NCBI GenBank assembly: GCA_015680685.1
Contig: MNCI01018059.1
Location: 1,467,063-1,531,062, forward strand
Direction of reading: 5' to 3'
Source: Gnetum montanum
Lineage: Eukaryota > Streptophyta > Gnetopsida > Gnetales > Gnetaceae
Length of the DNA stretch: 64,000 nt
Below, in pieces: positions 48,512-60,800 of the stretch (positions within the stretch are counted from its first letter, which is position 1; each line of letters begins with the position of its first letter). The position numbers and the translations under genes are program-made. The notes under the pieces were generated by a model. It had not been told where the DNA came from and did not search any database. It saw nothing but the letters and a program-made list of their open reading frames with translations.

Positions 48512-48621
48512 GGTTTTATTTGATAACATGTGACTTAAAATATTAATATTTTCTAAAAGATAAATTATTAGTACTTTTATAGTGATTGTTTATAATATAA
48601 ATAATTTAGATAACTAGCATT

Positions 48622-48640
48622 GTTCCCGACAACAGTGCTA
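48622..48640 (-). promoter_or_regulatory. Primer-binding site of C (decayed tRNA-Asp type)
   Basis: The plus strand reads GTTCCCGACAACAGTGCTA beside the LTR, against ATCCCCGGCAACGGCGCCA in D. Most differences are C-to-T or G-to-A. Confidence 0.75.
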
Positions 48641-48641
48641 A

Positions 48642-49454
48642 TGATGAGCGGTGAGTAGTCCCTATGCCTAACTAGACGAATTACAAGCATTGTTAAGCAT
48701 TGATCGCATAATGTTATTTTCCCACTTTGATTAGTAGTAGCTTTGTCACATATGATTTAGTCCAAAGTGAGGCACATGATTATTGATGTTGTCGTGACCT
48801 TAAACTAATCTTAACAATAATATGGAAATTAATTATTTAATCTAATTAACCATAAGGAGATAAATTCTAAACTAGCTTAACTGCGATGAGTGTTTGTTCC
48901 CAACTTGCGATACATGTTCTAAACTCAAGTATCCATCATTGGGATTACCAAGCATTGTGCTATTGGGTGAACCATGTAATAATGTTACTCGGATTGCCAA
49001 GCAAATACATGTTTACACTTGAAACTAGTCGTGCTCATTCTGATGATGGATTAACATGCATGGAAATGTAAATATTAACTAAGTACATGAATTTAAAGTG
49101 CATGAATACTAAAGTGTAGAAGAGTAAACATTAAGCTATTCTAAGTGCTACAAGGTATTTCAAGAATCTTGTCTTTATTGCTGTCACATCAATGCATCAA
49201 GGTACATTGGTGCTTGAACAAGGATTCGTATAATCCTTGAACTCCTACTGTGGGCACTTAGAAAATATTTTAATTGTTACGAAAATAAACTGCAAGAACT
49301 TCATTATGCTATTAACTCTATGATACCATAAATGTAGTGGGTACACGCATTTATATAGGCAGACTTAGACACAACATCGACACATCAACTCATGCATTGA
49401 CGGGGATGTGTTGATGCATGCTCGTCGATGTAGCCCAACAATAATGATTCATCA
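48642..49454 (-). repeat. 5' LTR of element C
   Basis: 813 bp, TGATGAGCGGTGAGTAG...AATGATTCATCA on the plus strand, matching the left copy at 41133-41988. Confidence 0.88.
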
Positions 49455-49459
49455 AATGG

Positions 49460-50800
49460 GTATATGATGTGTGCTTGCTATTTTACTTAAATCATTATTT
49501 CATAGAATGTAATAATGAGATGTTAGCTTATTCATAAAACTTATAACTTGAAAGCTTCAAGTTAGATATTCAATTTTAGTTGGCAATGCTTATTAATAAT
49601 TTGACTATCTATCTTAGGGTAAATATTTTTTAAAAAAGTTTTAGGTTTGGACACATCCTTAACTTTCATACAATGAGACATGCCTTAGATTGTTATTACC
49701 TCATTTCCTAGTAAGGATTTGCTAACAATGAGGTGTTAGCCTAGTGATAAGACTTTTGATTTGAAAGCTCCATGTCATGGGTTCAATTTTTGTTAGTAAT
49801 GTTGAGTGATATCTCTTGGCGTGTACCCATATTATAATTATTTTTGGTTCCAACACCATCCCACCACCCCAAAATATGTAACAATAAGTAAAAAAAATTT
49901 AGAGTACATCACATGTTTCATCATTGAGTAGAAAGCCTCAAAAATAACATGGAAAGGAATAACTTTCCAATTTTGGGGATGTCTACTCAAAAAACAATAG
50001 ATGCTTTCAAAAAACTAGAGAAAAAAATTAAGTGTTATATTTTGTCCAATATTTTACTTAAACTTAAAATAAAAAAACAATTCAATGTAGCAACAGAAAG
50101 CTTTGGCAAAATGCTAACTTTTGTAAGAAAGAAAAGTACAAAAGTAAATTTTTATCTTCCTTCTGTGTTATTTGTTTGGATTAATCAATACTTAATAAAA
50201 ACTTTTATCTTCTCTAGTTTCTTTATTGTCATGCGATCATTTTTATCATTGATATTATCTTGATTATTCATCTATTCAACTTTATATTATTTTTCTCTAT
50301 CCTTGACTTCAACATATTTTTTCTTTTCCACAACATCAACATTTTTTTCTTGAGCAAAAAAAGATAAACATTAAATAAATATCCTTCACGATGGAAAAAA
50401 TTACAAGAATTAGGAATATAATATGTAATTTATTAAATGTAAGTCTTTCCATCTAGTTATAATACCATTTCATTTTAATGGTTAAGAAGATTAATTTCAA
50501 TAAAAAAATATCTACGAGAATCAAATGGTGTAAAAACAAATTCCATATGTTTAATGAAACTAAGTATACTAACAATTTCATTCTTGGATCTTTGAAAAAT
50601 CAACAAAAGATTAAATAACTTGATAAAACATGGAACTTTAGACTATTCTTCTGATTAGACCTCAAAATTTAGAGTCCACTTACAAATGATCAACACTACA
50701 TATTTATATATAAAAGATCCTATATTTAGGGCACATTACACCATTGGAACATCACCTATCTCAACAAGTAGAAAAAATGAAAATAATACCTACTAGAGTA
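49460..50800. other. AT-rich region between C and D
   Basis: No gene found. Two tRNA-like sequences lie at 49518-49590 and 49728-49805 (TTAGCCTAGTGATAAGAC, then GGGTTCAATTTTTG). An open frame at 49949-50263 is lysine- and phenylalanine-rich and looks like chance in AT-rich DNA. Confidence 0.5.
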
Positions 50801-50805
50801 CCTTC

Positions 50806-51406
50806 TGATGAGCAGCTAGGTACCCCTACGCCCAACCATACGAATACGAGCGTTCACACACGATCCGGTCGAACTCCGTGGATAGGCTAGTTATGGTATC
50901 TAGATAGTTACACATTGATCGCAGTTCACTGTCTTCCCACCTAGCCTAGTATTTTCTTTGTCACGTATGGTTTAGTCCAGAGTGAGGCGTATGATGTGAT
51001 CCTAAACTACTGCTACTCCTAGAGACAATGGAGAATAATATTGATTAAACTAATGAGTAATAGGAAATGAAGTCTAAGCTAACCTAAGTGTGATGAGCAT
51101 CCGTTTCTTAATCATTCGTACACATCTTGGACCTCGTGCATGACTACTACTGGGATTACCAAGCATAGATCTTAGGTATGCTGCTGGGTTACCAAGTAGT
51201 CACACTTAAATGCTCNTGGGAAAATATTCTAACTCCTATGGAAACAAACTGAAAGAGTCTAGCTACAAATGACAAAAGGATGCCTAAATGAGGTGGAGGG
51301 CCCTCTTATTTATAGGCTAGGATAGGTAGCTACGTAAATGGGGCCCCATCGATGCGGCCGCGTATACGTAGCCCCATTGACACATCGACTTAATGACACT
51401 TCATCA
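50806..51406 (-). repeat. 3' LTR of element D, shortened at an ambiguous base
   Basis: 601 bp. It matches the right LTR up to AAATGCTC, then a single N (51217), then TGGGAAAATATTC. About 260 bp present in the right LTR (about 55903-56164) are missing exactly at the N. A minus-strand TATA box is near 51306-51314, and GC-rich palindromes (GGGGCCCC, ATCGAT, GTATAC) fill U3. A decayed polypurine tract adjoins it. Confidence 0.85.
51217..51217. other. Ambiguous base (probable assembly join)
   Basis: The only N in the window; it marks the missing ~260 bp of the LTR. Confidence 0.9.
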
Positions 51407-51539
51407 TACCGCCATGACTGAGTAAAAACTCGTCCTCGAGTCAAAGTGAGGAACAAGCTTAATTGAATACACAATGGATAGGTATGGGATTATTGACTAA
51501 CTAGAAATTTATTCATGTCGTAGTGGATATGACAAAATT

Positions 51540-52002
51540 GGGACACAGACACAAAATTTGTGGAACTCATGGGGTTCCCGGTAGTGGTGGCTCCTCCATG
51601 GGTGCCTTTCCTTTGTCCTATGCATCAAGCTTCTGAGATTGATACCATTGAAGAAGCCCCTGACATTTCTCCTCTTCTATTTGAGGATTATGAGCCATCC
51701 ATGCTGATGTTCCAATGTTTGATGGAGTCGGCACTTTGCATGAACACGGTAGCTACGGGAACACTTAATTGGCCTCAACATGCCATGTCACAAATAGCCG
51801 TCATTCCTCTTCATAGGCTCAGGCCTTGACCTCTTCTCCCTTTGCTTGGATAGATTATGTAGTAAGAGGAGTTTCATGATGGATGCTGAATGATTGCCTT
51901 CTGCTCTACATGTTCTGCACAAGGTCCTTGGCCTTTGCCTCCCCCAGGTCATTCAGTTGCACCTTGAGAAGGTCCTCCTTGTTGTCTTCTTTTAGGGGCC
52001 AT
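51540..52002 (-). pseudogene. Element D ORF3 remnant
   Basis: The start ATG at 52000-52002 is preceded by GTGATTATAG as in C. Sequence next to the LTR (about 51560-51610) matches the end of ORF3 in element E (about 61838-61890). The conserved N-terminal segment and most of the coiled-coil part are deleted. Confidence 0.55.
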
Positions 52003-52009
52003 CTATAAT

Positions 52010-53350
52010 CACACAAAGATCAATTGTTAGTAAGGTTATTGAAAAACGTTCAATGATTTCTTACCTTACCCATTGTCTTTAATAAATGCTGCATTCTTTA
52101 CTTAGTGTGATTTTAAAGTTAGATATTTTTCAAGGAAGTTGCTCTAAAAGTTTAATGTCAAACTTGGTTTTGAAGAACATTTGATAAAATAATGACAAAG
52201 GAAAGAATAGGTTTGGCAATGAAATACTCAGAGGGTATAAGATGATGTGGTGTGCAACAAATACAAATTACAAAAGTCACGCAAGTGGGTCCTCCCCAAA
52301 GCAGGTTCCAACCTATATGCCCTTGTGTAACCACACCTTAAGATGTTCGAAGGCATTAGAAGGGTTAAATGTAATCTATACCGATGCAACAAAACACATA
52401 CATGTTGATACCACCGTGATGAGGTATGAATTCAATGTTATATAAGACACAAGTCACAAATACATGAACAGCGAGATGGAATGAATTGGAGAAGGGATTG
52501 CAGAGATTGGGACGTGAGGTAACTGACTCAGGGCACAATGAATCCTGCATGTAAAGCATGATTAACATGTCATTAACCCGTTGTTCCAAGATCAGGACCA
52601 ATTCCATTCCTCTAATTAGTGACATCGCATTGTTTCATCCCATGATGAGCAACTATGAGAGTACCATAACAACAAGGCATACGATCACTTGGCATTTTGT
52701 TCAAGGGAGGAGTGATTTTTTGTTTTGTGGCACTTCCATTGTCTTCTTTTTCACTCTTTTCTTCTTCTTTTTTTCTTTTTTTTTCACTTCATTGAATCTA
52801 GAGAAATCACCAACCTTCAGGCATGGGTGCATGTATTTCCAGTGGGACCCCCTAGAACAGTATTTGATTTTTGAGTGCCCTTTTGATTACTCTTACTCCC
52901 ATTTTTTATTAGATCTACAAGGATCTTAGTACAACCACGTTGCATGATAACTCCCACAGACGTCACCAAAGAGAATTCGCAAGTCCCCTTGGTGTCACAC
53001 CCTAATCATTCCCTCTTGGTCCATCCTTATTCATTCTAGGTACAATGAACACAAAATTAATTTTAAGTTCTAAAAATGTCAAGAATATCACTGTAACCTT
53101 GAATAGAACCTCTTATTTGTAGAATGGATGAGTGGGTGTAATGGCCTCATTGTCCAAATAATTGATCACTAGAGACTTGATAGCATAAAACAACACCTCA
53201 ACCAATGAGTCACACGAGTGTTTTATTCGTGGATGAGATTACTCAAATAAGAAGAAAAAAAGATAAAAAGATAAAACAATAAATTAAAAGGTGAAAAAAT
53301 GGAAAACAAAAAGTTGAAAAATTAAAGAAACAGAAAACATTTATTAATTC
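52010..53350 (-). other. Spacer of element D
   Basis: Non-coding and shorter than in A or C. It keeps GTGGGTCCTCCCCAAAGCAGG (about 52284-52305). Long T and A runs occur near 52745-52790 and 53250-53340. It ends at a motif like that of C and A (AATGGAGGATACCCCCC, about 53362-53378). Confidence 0.55.
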
Positions 53351-53357
53351 TGTGTTG

Positions 53358-55352
53358 TTAGAATGGAGGATACCCCCCAAAACTAAAAAGTTGAGCATGG
53401 CTAGAATTAATAAATGGAAGGTGAGGATCCTTGCATGTTGAAAATATTAGGACTTGGTCATACTTACCCCATTGGGGTTCACACACTTGATTAGAGTTGA
53501 CATAGTGGGGAAAGTTATAAGATGTGGTTAATTTATGAGTTGACCCACTATGGTACTTATGACCATAAGATAGTATGCAAGGATCAACATGTCTCTCCAT
53601 GTGGCAATATTCATTGGGCCCCATGGTTATTGGAGTATTGGGTGGTGGCCTTGATAAGGTAACATGAGGCATTGGGTTTGAAGAGGAAGATGCACCACAG
53701 TGTTGGGTTTATGCTGAGTTGGTGGATGCAATGGTTTCTGAACTGTGGTGCCCCTTTCGATGGTCACGTCTAAAGAAGGGACATCTTCGATGTTGTGAAG
53801 GACCTTCACTGTTGTTGGCAGTAGCAGCACAAGTAATGTTTTCGGGTTGGTGTTGTGGTGCAAAATCTTCTGGCATAGCTGGCGGTGATGTAGAAGGGGG
53901 TGAAGTATGAGAATGTTGAGGTTGAGGAGAAGTGTAAGGCACATGACGTGGTGATCTTGTTGGAGAGGACATGGATGGATAGTACTCGGGAGAATGATAA
54001 TGATGAGGTGAGGTAGAGGATGCTGATTTTTTTGGAGAAATAGGGTGTCAAACATAATAAGCATTTGGTGTTGGGACATACGAAGGGTATGGTCTAATTG
54101 ATAGTGGCCTCCCCCACGACTGAGGTTTTTGCCATTGTGGTTGAACCTGATATTTCTGTACAAAATCTGGATGTAACATTCCTCCCCAATGCTCATGTAA
54201 ATGTGACAAGATTGGACATTGACCTTTGGGGTGATCGTACAAGAAAATATTACATTGATACATATGATTGGCAGTTGAGTTCTTATCCTTATTATCTTCT
54301 ACCCTTTGTTTCGATTTTCGCATGGTGTCATGTCTTGTTTCTCGATTTGGCATAGTTTTTCCTCTAATAATGTTGGCATATTCTCCACATCTCTTATGTA
54401 CCTAGTTTGTCATCTTATTAATCTTTGCCTCAATTTCATCTAGTGATTGTAATATTGGCAAAGATGATTCCACCTCCTTAAAGTGAGTTGATTTCTCCTC
54501 TTCATGATCATGGACCCTTGTTAAGTTGAGATTTTGGTCCTGTTGAGAACCTTCAACATTCTCCCATTTAGTTATTTCTCCTTCTTCTTTTTCTATCTAC
54601 TTAATAAGCTCTTGGAGTTGATGGGTTCGTAGCTCATATAGTTGACCTTGGGCATACATCCCTAGGGTCTCCCTTGTTTCATTATGGAGCCCATCAATGA
54701 TATGGTACATTAGCCTTTCCTCGGAGAACCCATGGCCTGGGTAGTTGTTTAGCAATGCATAATATCTTTCTAAGGCCATGTCCAAGGGTTCATGTTGTGC
54801 TTGTTTCCATTCTTGGATTTGTCTCCTCAAGGCTGACACTCTCGCATAGGTTTGATATCTTTCGTTGAAAAGTTCTACCATTGTTGGCCAACGTTGAATT
54901 GAGTTTGGTTTTAATGACCCATACCATACTTTTGCTTAGCCAACGAGTGTCAGAGGAAAGAGCTTAATTTTTTACCACCCATTATCAATATTGTTCCATG
55001 TACAGGCATCGTAGAAGGCTTGTAAATGTTGTTGCGGATCTGAATCATAACCTCCTGAAAACTTGGAAAAGTTTTTTAAATCAAGCACAGGTAGACAACT
55101 TTCCTAACGATGCCTGCGGGCTATTCGAATAGCCTCATGTATTTTCGTTAAGCTTGTAGTGGCTAGGAGGGGTTCATCGTCACTAGGTATGTTATGCTTT
55201 TATGCATTGGGACGATGTTGTCTTTGTTTATGTTTATAAGAAATCCCCACCTCGGGTTGCGTACTCCAATCTTCATTTTCATAATATTCGTTGGTTCTCC
55301 AATGAATTGCCTCACTAGATGTGGCATTATTATAGTCTTGTAGGAGAGACAT
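53358..55352 (-). pseudogene. Element D gag
   Basis: Start ATG at 55350-55352 (MSLLQDYNN). The capsid-like core is open at 54597-54881 (FNERYQTYARVSALRRQIQEWKQ...ERYYALLNNYPGHGFSEE...MYHIIDGLHNETRETLGMYAQG), very close to the A core. A zinc-knuckle-like QCNIFLYDHPKGQCP follows (54048-54353), then a proline-, serine- and histidine-rich tail (53358-54050) that runs straight into the spacer. A few stops and frameshifts. It is the best-preserved gag of the family in this window. Confidence 0.8.
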
Positions 55353-55470
55353 GGTTGTGAATTTATGTGTGATTTTAATTGAATTGAATTTAATTTCTTT
55401 TCTAAAGGATATATCGTTAATTCCTATATAGCGACCTTTTATGATATAACTAATCTAGATAACTAGCACC

Positions 55471-55489
55471 ATCCCCGGCAACGGCGCCA
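55471..55489 (-). promoter_or_regulatory. Primer-binding site of D, perfect tRNA-Asp match
   Basis: The plus strand ATCCCCGGCAACGGCGCCA equals the 3' end of plant tRNA-Asp (GTC) including CCA, one base from the LTR start at 55491. This fixes both the primer and the minus-strand orientation of the whole family. Confidence 0.92.
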
Positions 55490-55490
55490 A

Positions 55491-56354
55491 TGATGAGTAG
55501 CTAGGTACCCCTACGCCCAACCATACGAATACGAGCGTTCACGCATGATCCGGTTGAACTCTACGGACAAGCTAGTTGTGGTATCTAGATAGTTACACGT
55601 TGATCGCAGTTCGCTGTCTTCCCACCTGGACTAGTATTTGCTTTGTCACGTATGGTTTAGTCTAGAGTGAGGCGTATGATGTGATCCTAAACTACTGCTA
55701 CTCCTAGAGACAATGGAGAATAATATTAATTAAACTAATGAGTAATAGGAAATGAAGTCTAAGCTAACCTAAGTGTGATGAGCATTTGTTCCTTAATCAT
55801 CCATACACATCTTGGACCTCGTGCACAACTACTACTGGGATTACCAAGCGTAGATCCTAGGTACGCTGCTGGGTTACCAAGTAGTCACACTTAAATGCTC
55901 GTGATTAAGTCGTTCTCATTCTGCATTTAACAACAGGAATAGTAAATGATGATAAATAAACATTAACTAAGAAAGAAATAAATATTAACTAAGAAAGCAA
56001 TAAATAATGTTGATGATTAACAAACAAATTAAACAATCAAACTAAGTGAATGCTGCAATGATGAAGTAATCTTGATCTTTATTTCCGATCATGTGCACGT
56101 CCAAGTACGTCACACTTGAATAAAGGTTCCATACAATTACAAGCATCACACTGCGGGCATGCACTGGGAAAATATTCTAACTCCTATGAAAACAAACTGA
56201 AAGAGTCTAGCTACAAATGACAAAAGGATGCCTAAATGAGGCAGAAGGCCCTCTTATTTATAGGCCGGGATAGGTGGCTACGTAAACGGGGCCCCATCGA
56301 CATGGCCACGTATACGCGGCCCTGTCAACGCATCAAGTTAATGACACTTCATCA
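55491..56354 (-). repeat. 5' LTR of element D
   Basis: 864 bp, TGATGAGTAGCTAGG...GACACTTCATCA. The TATA box on the minus strand is at 56254-56262, about 90 bp from the LTR's 5' end, so U3 is very short. Confidence 0.92.
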
Positions 56355-56359
56355 CCTTC

Positions 56360-57564
56360 CCACTATAGAAATAGAAATCCACTTCTAACCTAACCATGTG
56401 GTTACTACAAAAGAATCCATCTTTGTCTCCTACAACTAGAGAATATCCATATTATTGTGATTAATTAGGTCTTTAAGGTACCATTCCTTTCCCAATGTCT
56501 AGATGTCAACACAATCCCATGAGCAAATAATCATTGAGACAAGGCCAATGTGATGTTCACTTCTACATCCTCTACTTTCATCTCATGTATTACTTCCCTT
56601 TTCTCTTATGTTTTCCCATGAATAAGGTTGTCAATGATGACTTGTTACATGCCTACAATTTCTCCTTATGTCAAACTAAAGGAATTTTAAGTGGCAAAGA
56701 ATTTCTTGGTTATCTTTACTAAACAAAGAATTAGCTAATAAAATTTATATTCTTAAAAAATTAGAAAATTTTCTAATTTTTTGAGAAAATAATCACTACC
56801 AAAAATATCTAAAACTTGAGGTTATATTATGTTTTTTTCTAAGTTATCAAAAATTAGTGCAATTTTGAGAGATGATAACTAAAAAAATTGTTAAGCTTGT
56901 AATGTTAAAATTTTAACTGAATCTTCCCATAGATATTAACCTTCAAATAAATTTAAGATCACATCAAATTACTGTGAGATGAGGAAAAAATGATCTAATC
57001 ATTTACTATCATGCATTCTCATAAGATTTTGAGACTCAAAAAAGTTTCCTAATTGAAAAGCTAATTTCTCCCAAATCATGATAGACTTTGAGATGAACTT
57101 TTAACTACATGTAGCCACCTATTCTAGCTTTCAAATAAATTTGGAATCATTGAAAAATATTTTGAAACTATTAAGATATGATTGAAATAGTGAAAGCTCA
57201 CAGTTCTAACTATTCAACTTCCAAGATTGAGTAAATAATGATGAATGATGTTGATGAATTGATAATGAACTAGTGAAATTCTTGTGAAATTATGTTGATG
57301 ATTTCATGATATGAATATCCAAGAGCTTCCTTAGATATATATGTGACAAGTGGGGTAAAGTTTATTAAAAATAATACAATCTAGCACCAATGACAAAATA
57401 ACTCTAAAAATTATATATATGTATGTATGAATTAGGGCTAAAATAACATTACAACTACTCATTAATCAAGAAATTTCCTATATTTTATTAACATGAATTT
57501 ATATTATATAATAAAAACACAAAAAGAAGAAAAAAATAATTTTTTCTACTCTAAAAAACCAACA
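56360..57564 (-). repeat. Region left of copia 2, probably holding its 3' LTR
   Basis: The right edge reads CCAACA on the plus strand (TGTTGG on the minus, the usual copia LTR start) directly beside the polypurine tract. The far end of the LTR could not be found. The rest is AT-rich without coding domains. Confidence 0.4.
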
Positions 57565-59940
57565 ATCCCTCCTTAGAGTGCAAGGCAATATTCATATTTT
57601 ATATTTGCTTTTTTGTTTTTTTTGTAATGTTTGAAATTCCTATAGATTTATTAAGGCACTTGATCTTGTGAGATAAAATATTTCTTATTAGTAAGTCAAC
57701 AAGTTGCTCTTTTGAACTAATGTGAATGGGTTTAATGGTTCTTTCTTTCACTTCTTGCTTAATGAAATAACACTTTATATAAATGTGTTTGAACTTTTTG
57801 TGATGCACATAGTCTTAGGATAGTTGAATTGTTGTTGTATTATCATAATAAAAATTTGTAGGAGGATCAACTTTAAATCCTAAGTGTGAGAGAAGTTTAT
57901 TTAACCAAAGTATGTGTTGGAGGCATTCAACCCTAGTAATAAATTTGACTTCACAAGTGGATAAGCTAATGGATGTTTGTTTCTTTGATTTTTAGTATAT
58001 TGGATCTTTTCTATGCATAACAAGGGCTCTCAATGTGGATTTTCTATCATCATTATCTCTTTCCCAATCAGCATCTAAATATGCATGAAGCTTATTATCT
58101 CATTTATTGAATTGAATCCTATAATTGCAAGTTCCTTTTACATACTTAAGAAGATGCATAAGTACTTTCCTGCAAGATTCTCTTAGCTCTTGCATGAATC
58201 TCGATAAGTATGATGTTACATATTCTAAATCTAATCTAGTTTGGTAGAGAAATCAAATTGATTCAATCATGGTTCTATACATGGTTGCATCTATGAAAGG
58301 AGTCTTATCTTTACGAGTTAACTTTAAACTATATGGCAAAGGATTGTTAACTAACTTCTCATTCTTTAGATTGAATTTTTCAAAGATGGAATTTTTGTAT
58401 TTGGTTTGATGAATTTCCATGTCCTTCTTATCCGGGTTCACTTCAATTTCTAGGAAGTATTTGAGTTCTCTAAGATCCTTCATTTCAAATTTAGTTTTTA
58501 TGTTAATTCTTGAAATCTTATATGAGCCTTTTATTGGTGACAATAAAGATAATGTCATCTACATATAGCTATATGATGATGAATTCATCTCCTACCTTCT
58601 TGAAATATATTATTGGTTCAAACATGAAATTTTGATAAATTCTTTGGAACTAGGTCCTAGGTGCTTACTTTAGGTCATATAGAGCTTTGTTGAGTTGCAT
58701 ACATTATTCTCTTTTCCTTTAATAATGTAACCTTTGGGCTGGTAGTTGTATACTTCTTCTTTGATGTATCAATCTAGAATGTTGAGTTGACATCTATTTA
58801 TTGAACCTTTACATATTTATGTGCTAATATGGAGAGAATGAGCTTGATTTAAAATCTAGCCATTAGTCCAAATATTTCTTCATAGTAAATTTGTTTCTTT
58901 TATTGGAATCCTATTGCCACAAGTCTTTCTTTATCTATTGTAGCTTCTCTTTTCTCATTGTAGTTTGTTTCATATAGTCACTTACAATTAATAACCCTTT
59001 TATCTTTTGGTTTGTCCACTAATTCCCATGTGTTATTTCTTAGGATGACATTATACCCTTTGTCCATGGCTTCTTTTTAGACTTTAAATTTTATGGCTTC
59101 ATTAACATTGGTTAGTTTACCTAAGATTGTTGAATATGTCATATATGTAATATTGTGAGATCTTATAATTCTTCTTTCAAAATTTATGTATAGCATTTGA
59201 ATGCGTAGATGGTTTCTTTGAACCCAAGGTCTTGAAATTTGATGTGTCTGATTTCTCTTATTATTTTTTAAAAATTACTTTTACTAAATGTTGTCACATC
59301 AAATATAGCATCTCTTGAAATAAGTCATTTTTGATTCATTGGGTCATAGCACCTATACCCACTAGTGTAAGAGTTATAACTAAGAAAAATGCATTTCTTT
59401 CTTCTATCTTCAAGGTTGCCAATGAATTCTTTTATGGTCTTTACATAGTAGTGACATCCAAATATTCTCATATGACTCAAGTTAGGAATTCTATTATATA
59501 GGACTTCATATGAAGATTTATCCTCACTGCTTTTGGTGATGATTTGATTAGAAATGTAAGTAGCTATGATGGTCATACTCCAATATTGGTTAGAAAGTGA
59601 GGTATGCTTTAGTAAGCACCTTACCATCTCTTGTATTATTCTATTTTTTCTTTTAGCTACTTTGTTTTATTGTGGGATCTATCTACATGTGGTCTGATGA
59701 AAGATACCATTTTCTTTACATAACTTGTCAAACTCTTTATTTATGAATTCACCTCCTTTGTCTAATCTGATGGCCTTAATCTTGACATTCATGGAGTTTT
59801 TAATTAGTTTTTGGAATGTTGCAAAGTATTTTATGGTTTCATCCTTTTTCTTTAGATTGTAAGTCCATGTGTATCTTGAGTAGCTGTCTACTATGACCAT
59901 GAAATAATTTGTCCTTGTTATAATATGATTCATAAGTGTA
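57565..59940 (-). mobile_element. Ty1/copia element 2, truncated
   Basis: Minus-strand pol remnants in order: integrase core 59679-59933 (MVIVDSYSRYTWTY, IRLDKGGEFINKEF, GIFHQTTCR), integrase C-terminal part 59325-59627 (SNQYWSMTIIATYISNQ, MRIFGCHYYV, KKCIFLSYNSYTSGYR), reverse transcriptase 58253-58558 (FEMKDLRELKYFLEIEV...FNLKNEKLVNNPLP) and RNase H tail 57599-57808 (KHIYIKCYFIKQEV...LVDLLIRNI). The polypurine tract (minus AAGGAGGGAT) is at 57565-57574. Gag, protease and the 5' LTR are missing. Stops and shifts are frequent. The sequence is clearly different from copia 1. Confidence 0.85.
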
Positions 59941-60795
59941 AAATCACTAGCTTCTCATTAGCAAATAGTAAAGAGCTGTTATCAAACACCATGACATTTT
60001 ATAAAAGGTACGAAGTGAAATGCAAGCCTACGATAGTTCTATAAGGTCATGATTGTTCATGATCAACAAAAACCCATTGACTCCATCATTTTCAAAAAAA
60101 AATCAATCAATCAATCAATCATTAAGATTTATCATATCCAGAACATATCAAGGATAAAGAAGAAAAAGAAAAAGAAGGAATGGTGTAACTCACTTTCATG
60201 ATAATTCTTATGAGTTAAAACAATACCATCCAAAAGGATGAAGATAGTAACCATAAAGAAAATACCTTCCAAATGGTACATGAGGAAATAAGAAATGAAG
60301 TTCATAAGAAACCTATACCAAGCAGAGTAAAGAAGTTTATGAAAGATAAAGTAATTAGCATAAACTAAAACCAATCTAGAGCCACATTCAAATCCAAAGC
60401 CAGAACTAGAGTCAAAGCCAAGATTAAAGTTAATGCAATCTAAAATATTTTGTAAATTGATTAATTATGAGAAAAGTCAAAATATAGTTTTTTGTAACAT
60501 ATAAGCAATTATGAATAACAGGAGTTACCATCTAGCCAAAAATACTAAGGTTCGTTAGACAATATTAATTACAAACAACAAAAATTACAAAGTGATTAAG
60601 TAATCATGGAAACCATTATGAAGATGTTACCATGAATTACAAAAAGGTAAATCAAAGTTACGAATGATGTTATGATGTAATCAACAAACTACAAATTGAT
60701 GGAATTGATTTAAAAAATTAAGATTAATTTATACAAAATATGTATTTTCATAATGTACATCCTCTTGTATAAAGATCATGAGAAAACATTGATTC
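59941..60795. other. AT-rich region between copia 2 and element E
   Basis: No gag or other coding domain of copia 2 seen. It contains a short AATC tandem repeat near 60101-60121 and otherwise nothing recognisable. Confidence 0.5.
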
Positions 60796-60800
60796 AATAT

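Larger units (their letters stand above)
41133..49454 (-). mobile_element. Element C: pol-less member of the element A family
   Basis: LTRs at 41133-41988 and 48642-49454, with AATGG on both sides (41128-41132 and 49455-49459). The interior on the minus strand is primer-binding site, gag, spacer and downstream ORF. No protease, RT or integrase motif is found in the 8.3 kb. LTR copies share the same family blocks as A, B, D and E but form their own subfamily (GTGAGTAGTCCCTA in place of GAGGTACCCCTA). Confidence 0.88.
50806..56354 (-). mobile_element. Element D: pol-less, internally deleted member of the element A family
   Basis: LTRs 50806-51406 and 55491-56354, with CCTTC on both sides (50801-50805 and 56355-56359). 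The interior, 4.1 kb, has a perfect tRNA-Asp primer-binding site, gag, spacer and only the two ends of ORF3. No protease, RT or integrase. The intact primer-binding site and close LTRs suggest it is among the youngest copies here. Confidence 0.9.

Noticed and set aside
49949-50263. 104-codon lysine-rich open frame
   Set aside because: Composition follows the local A/T bias; no motif and no homologue recognised.
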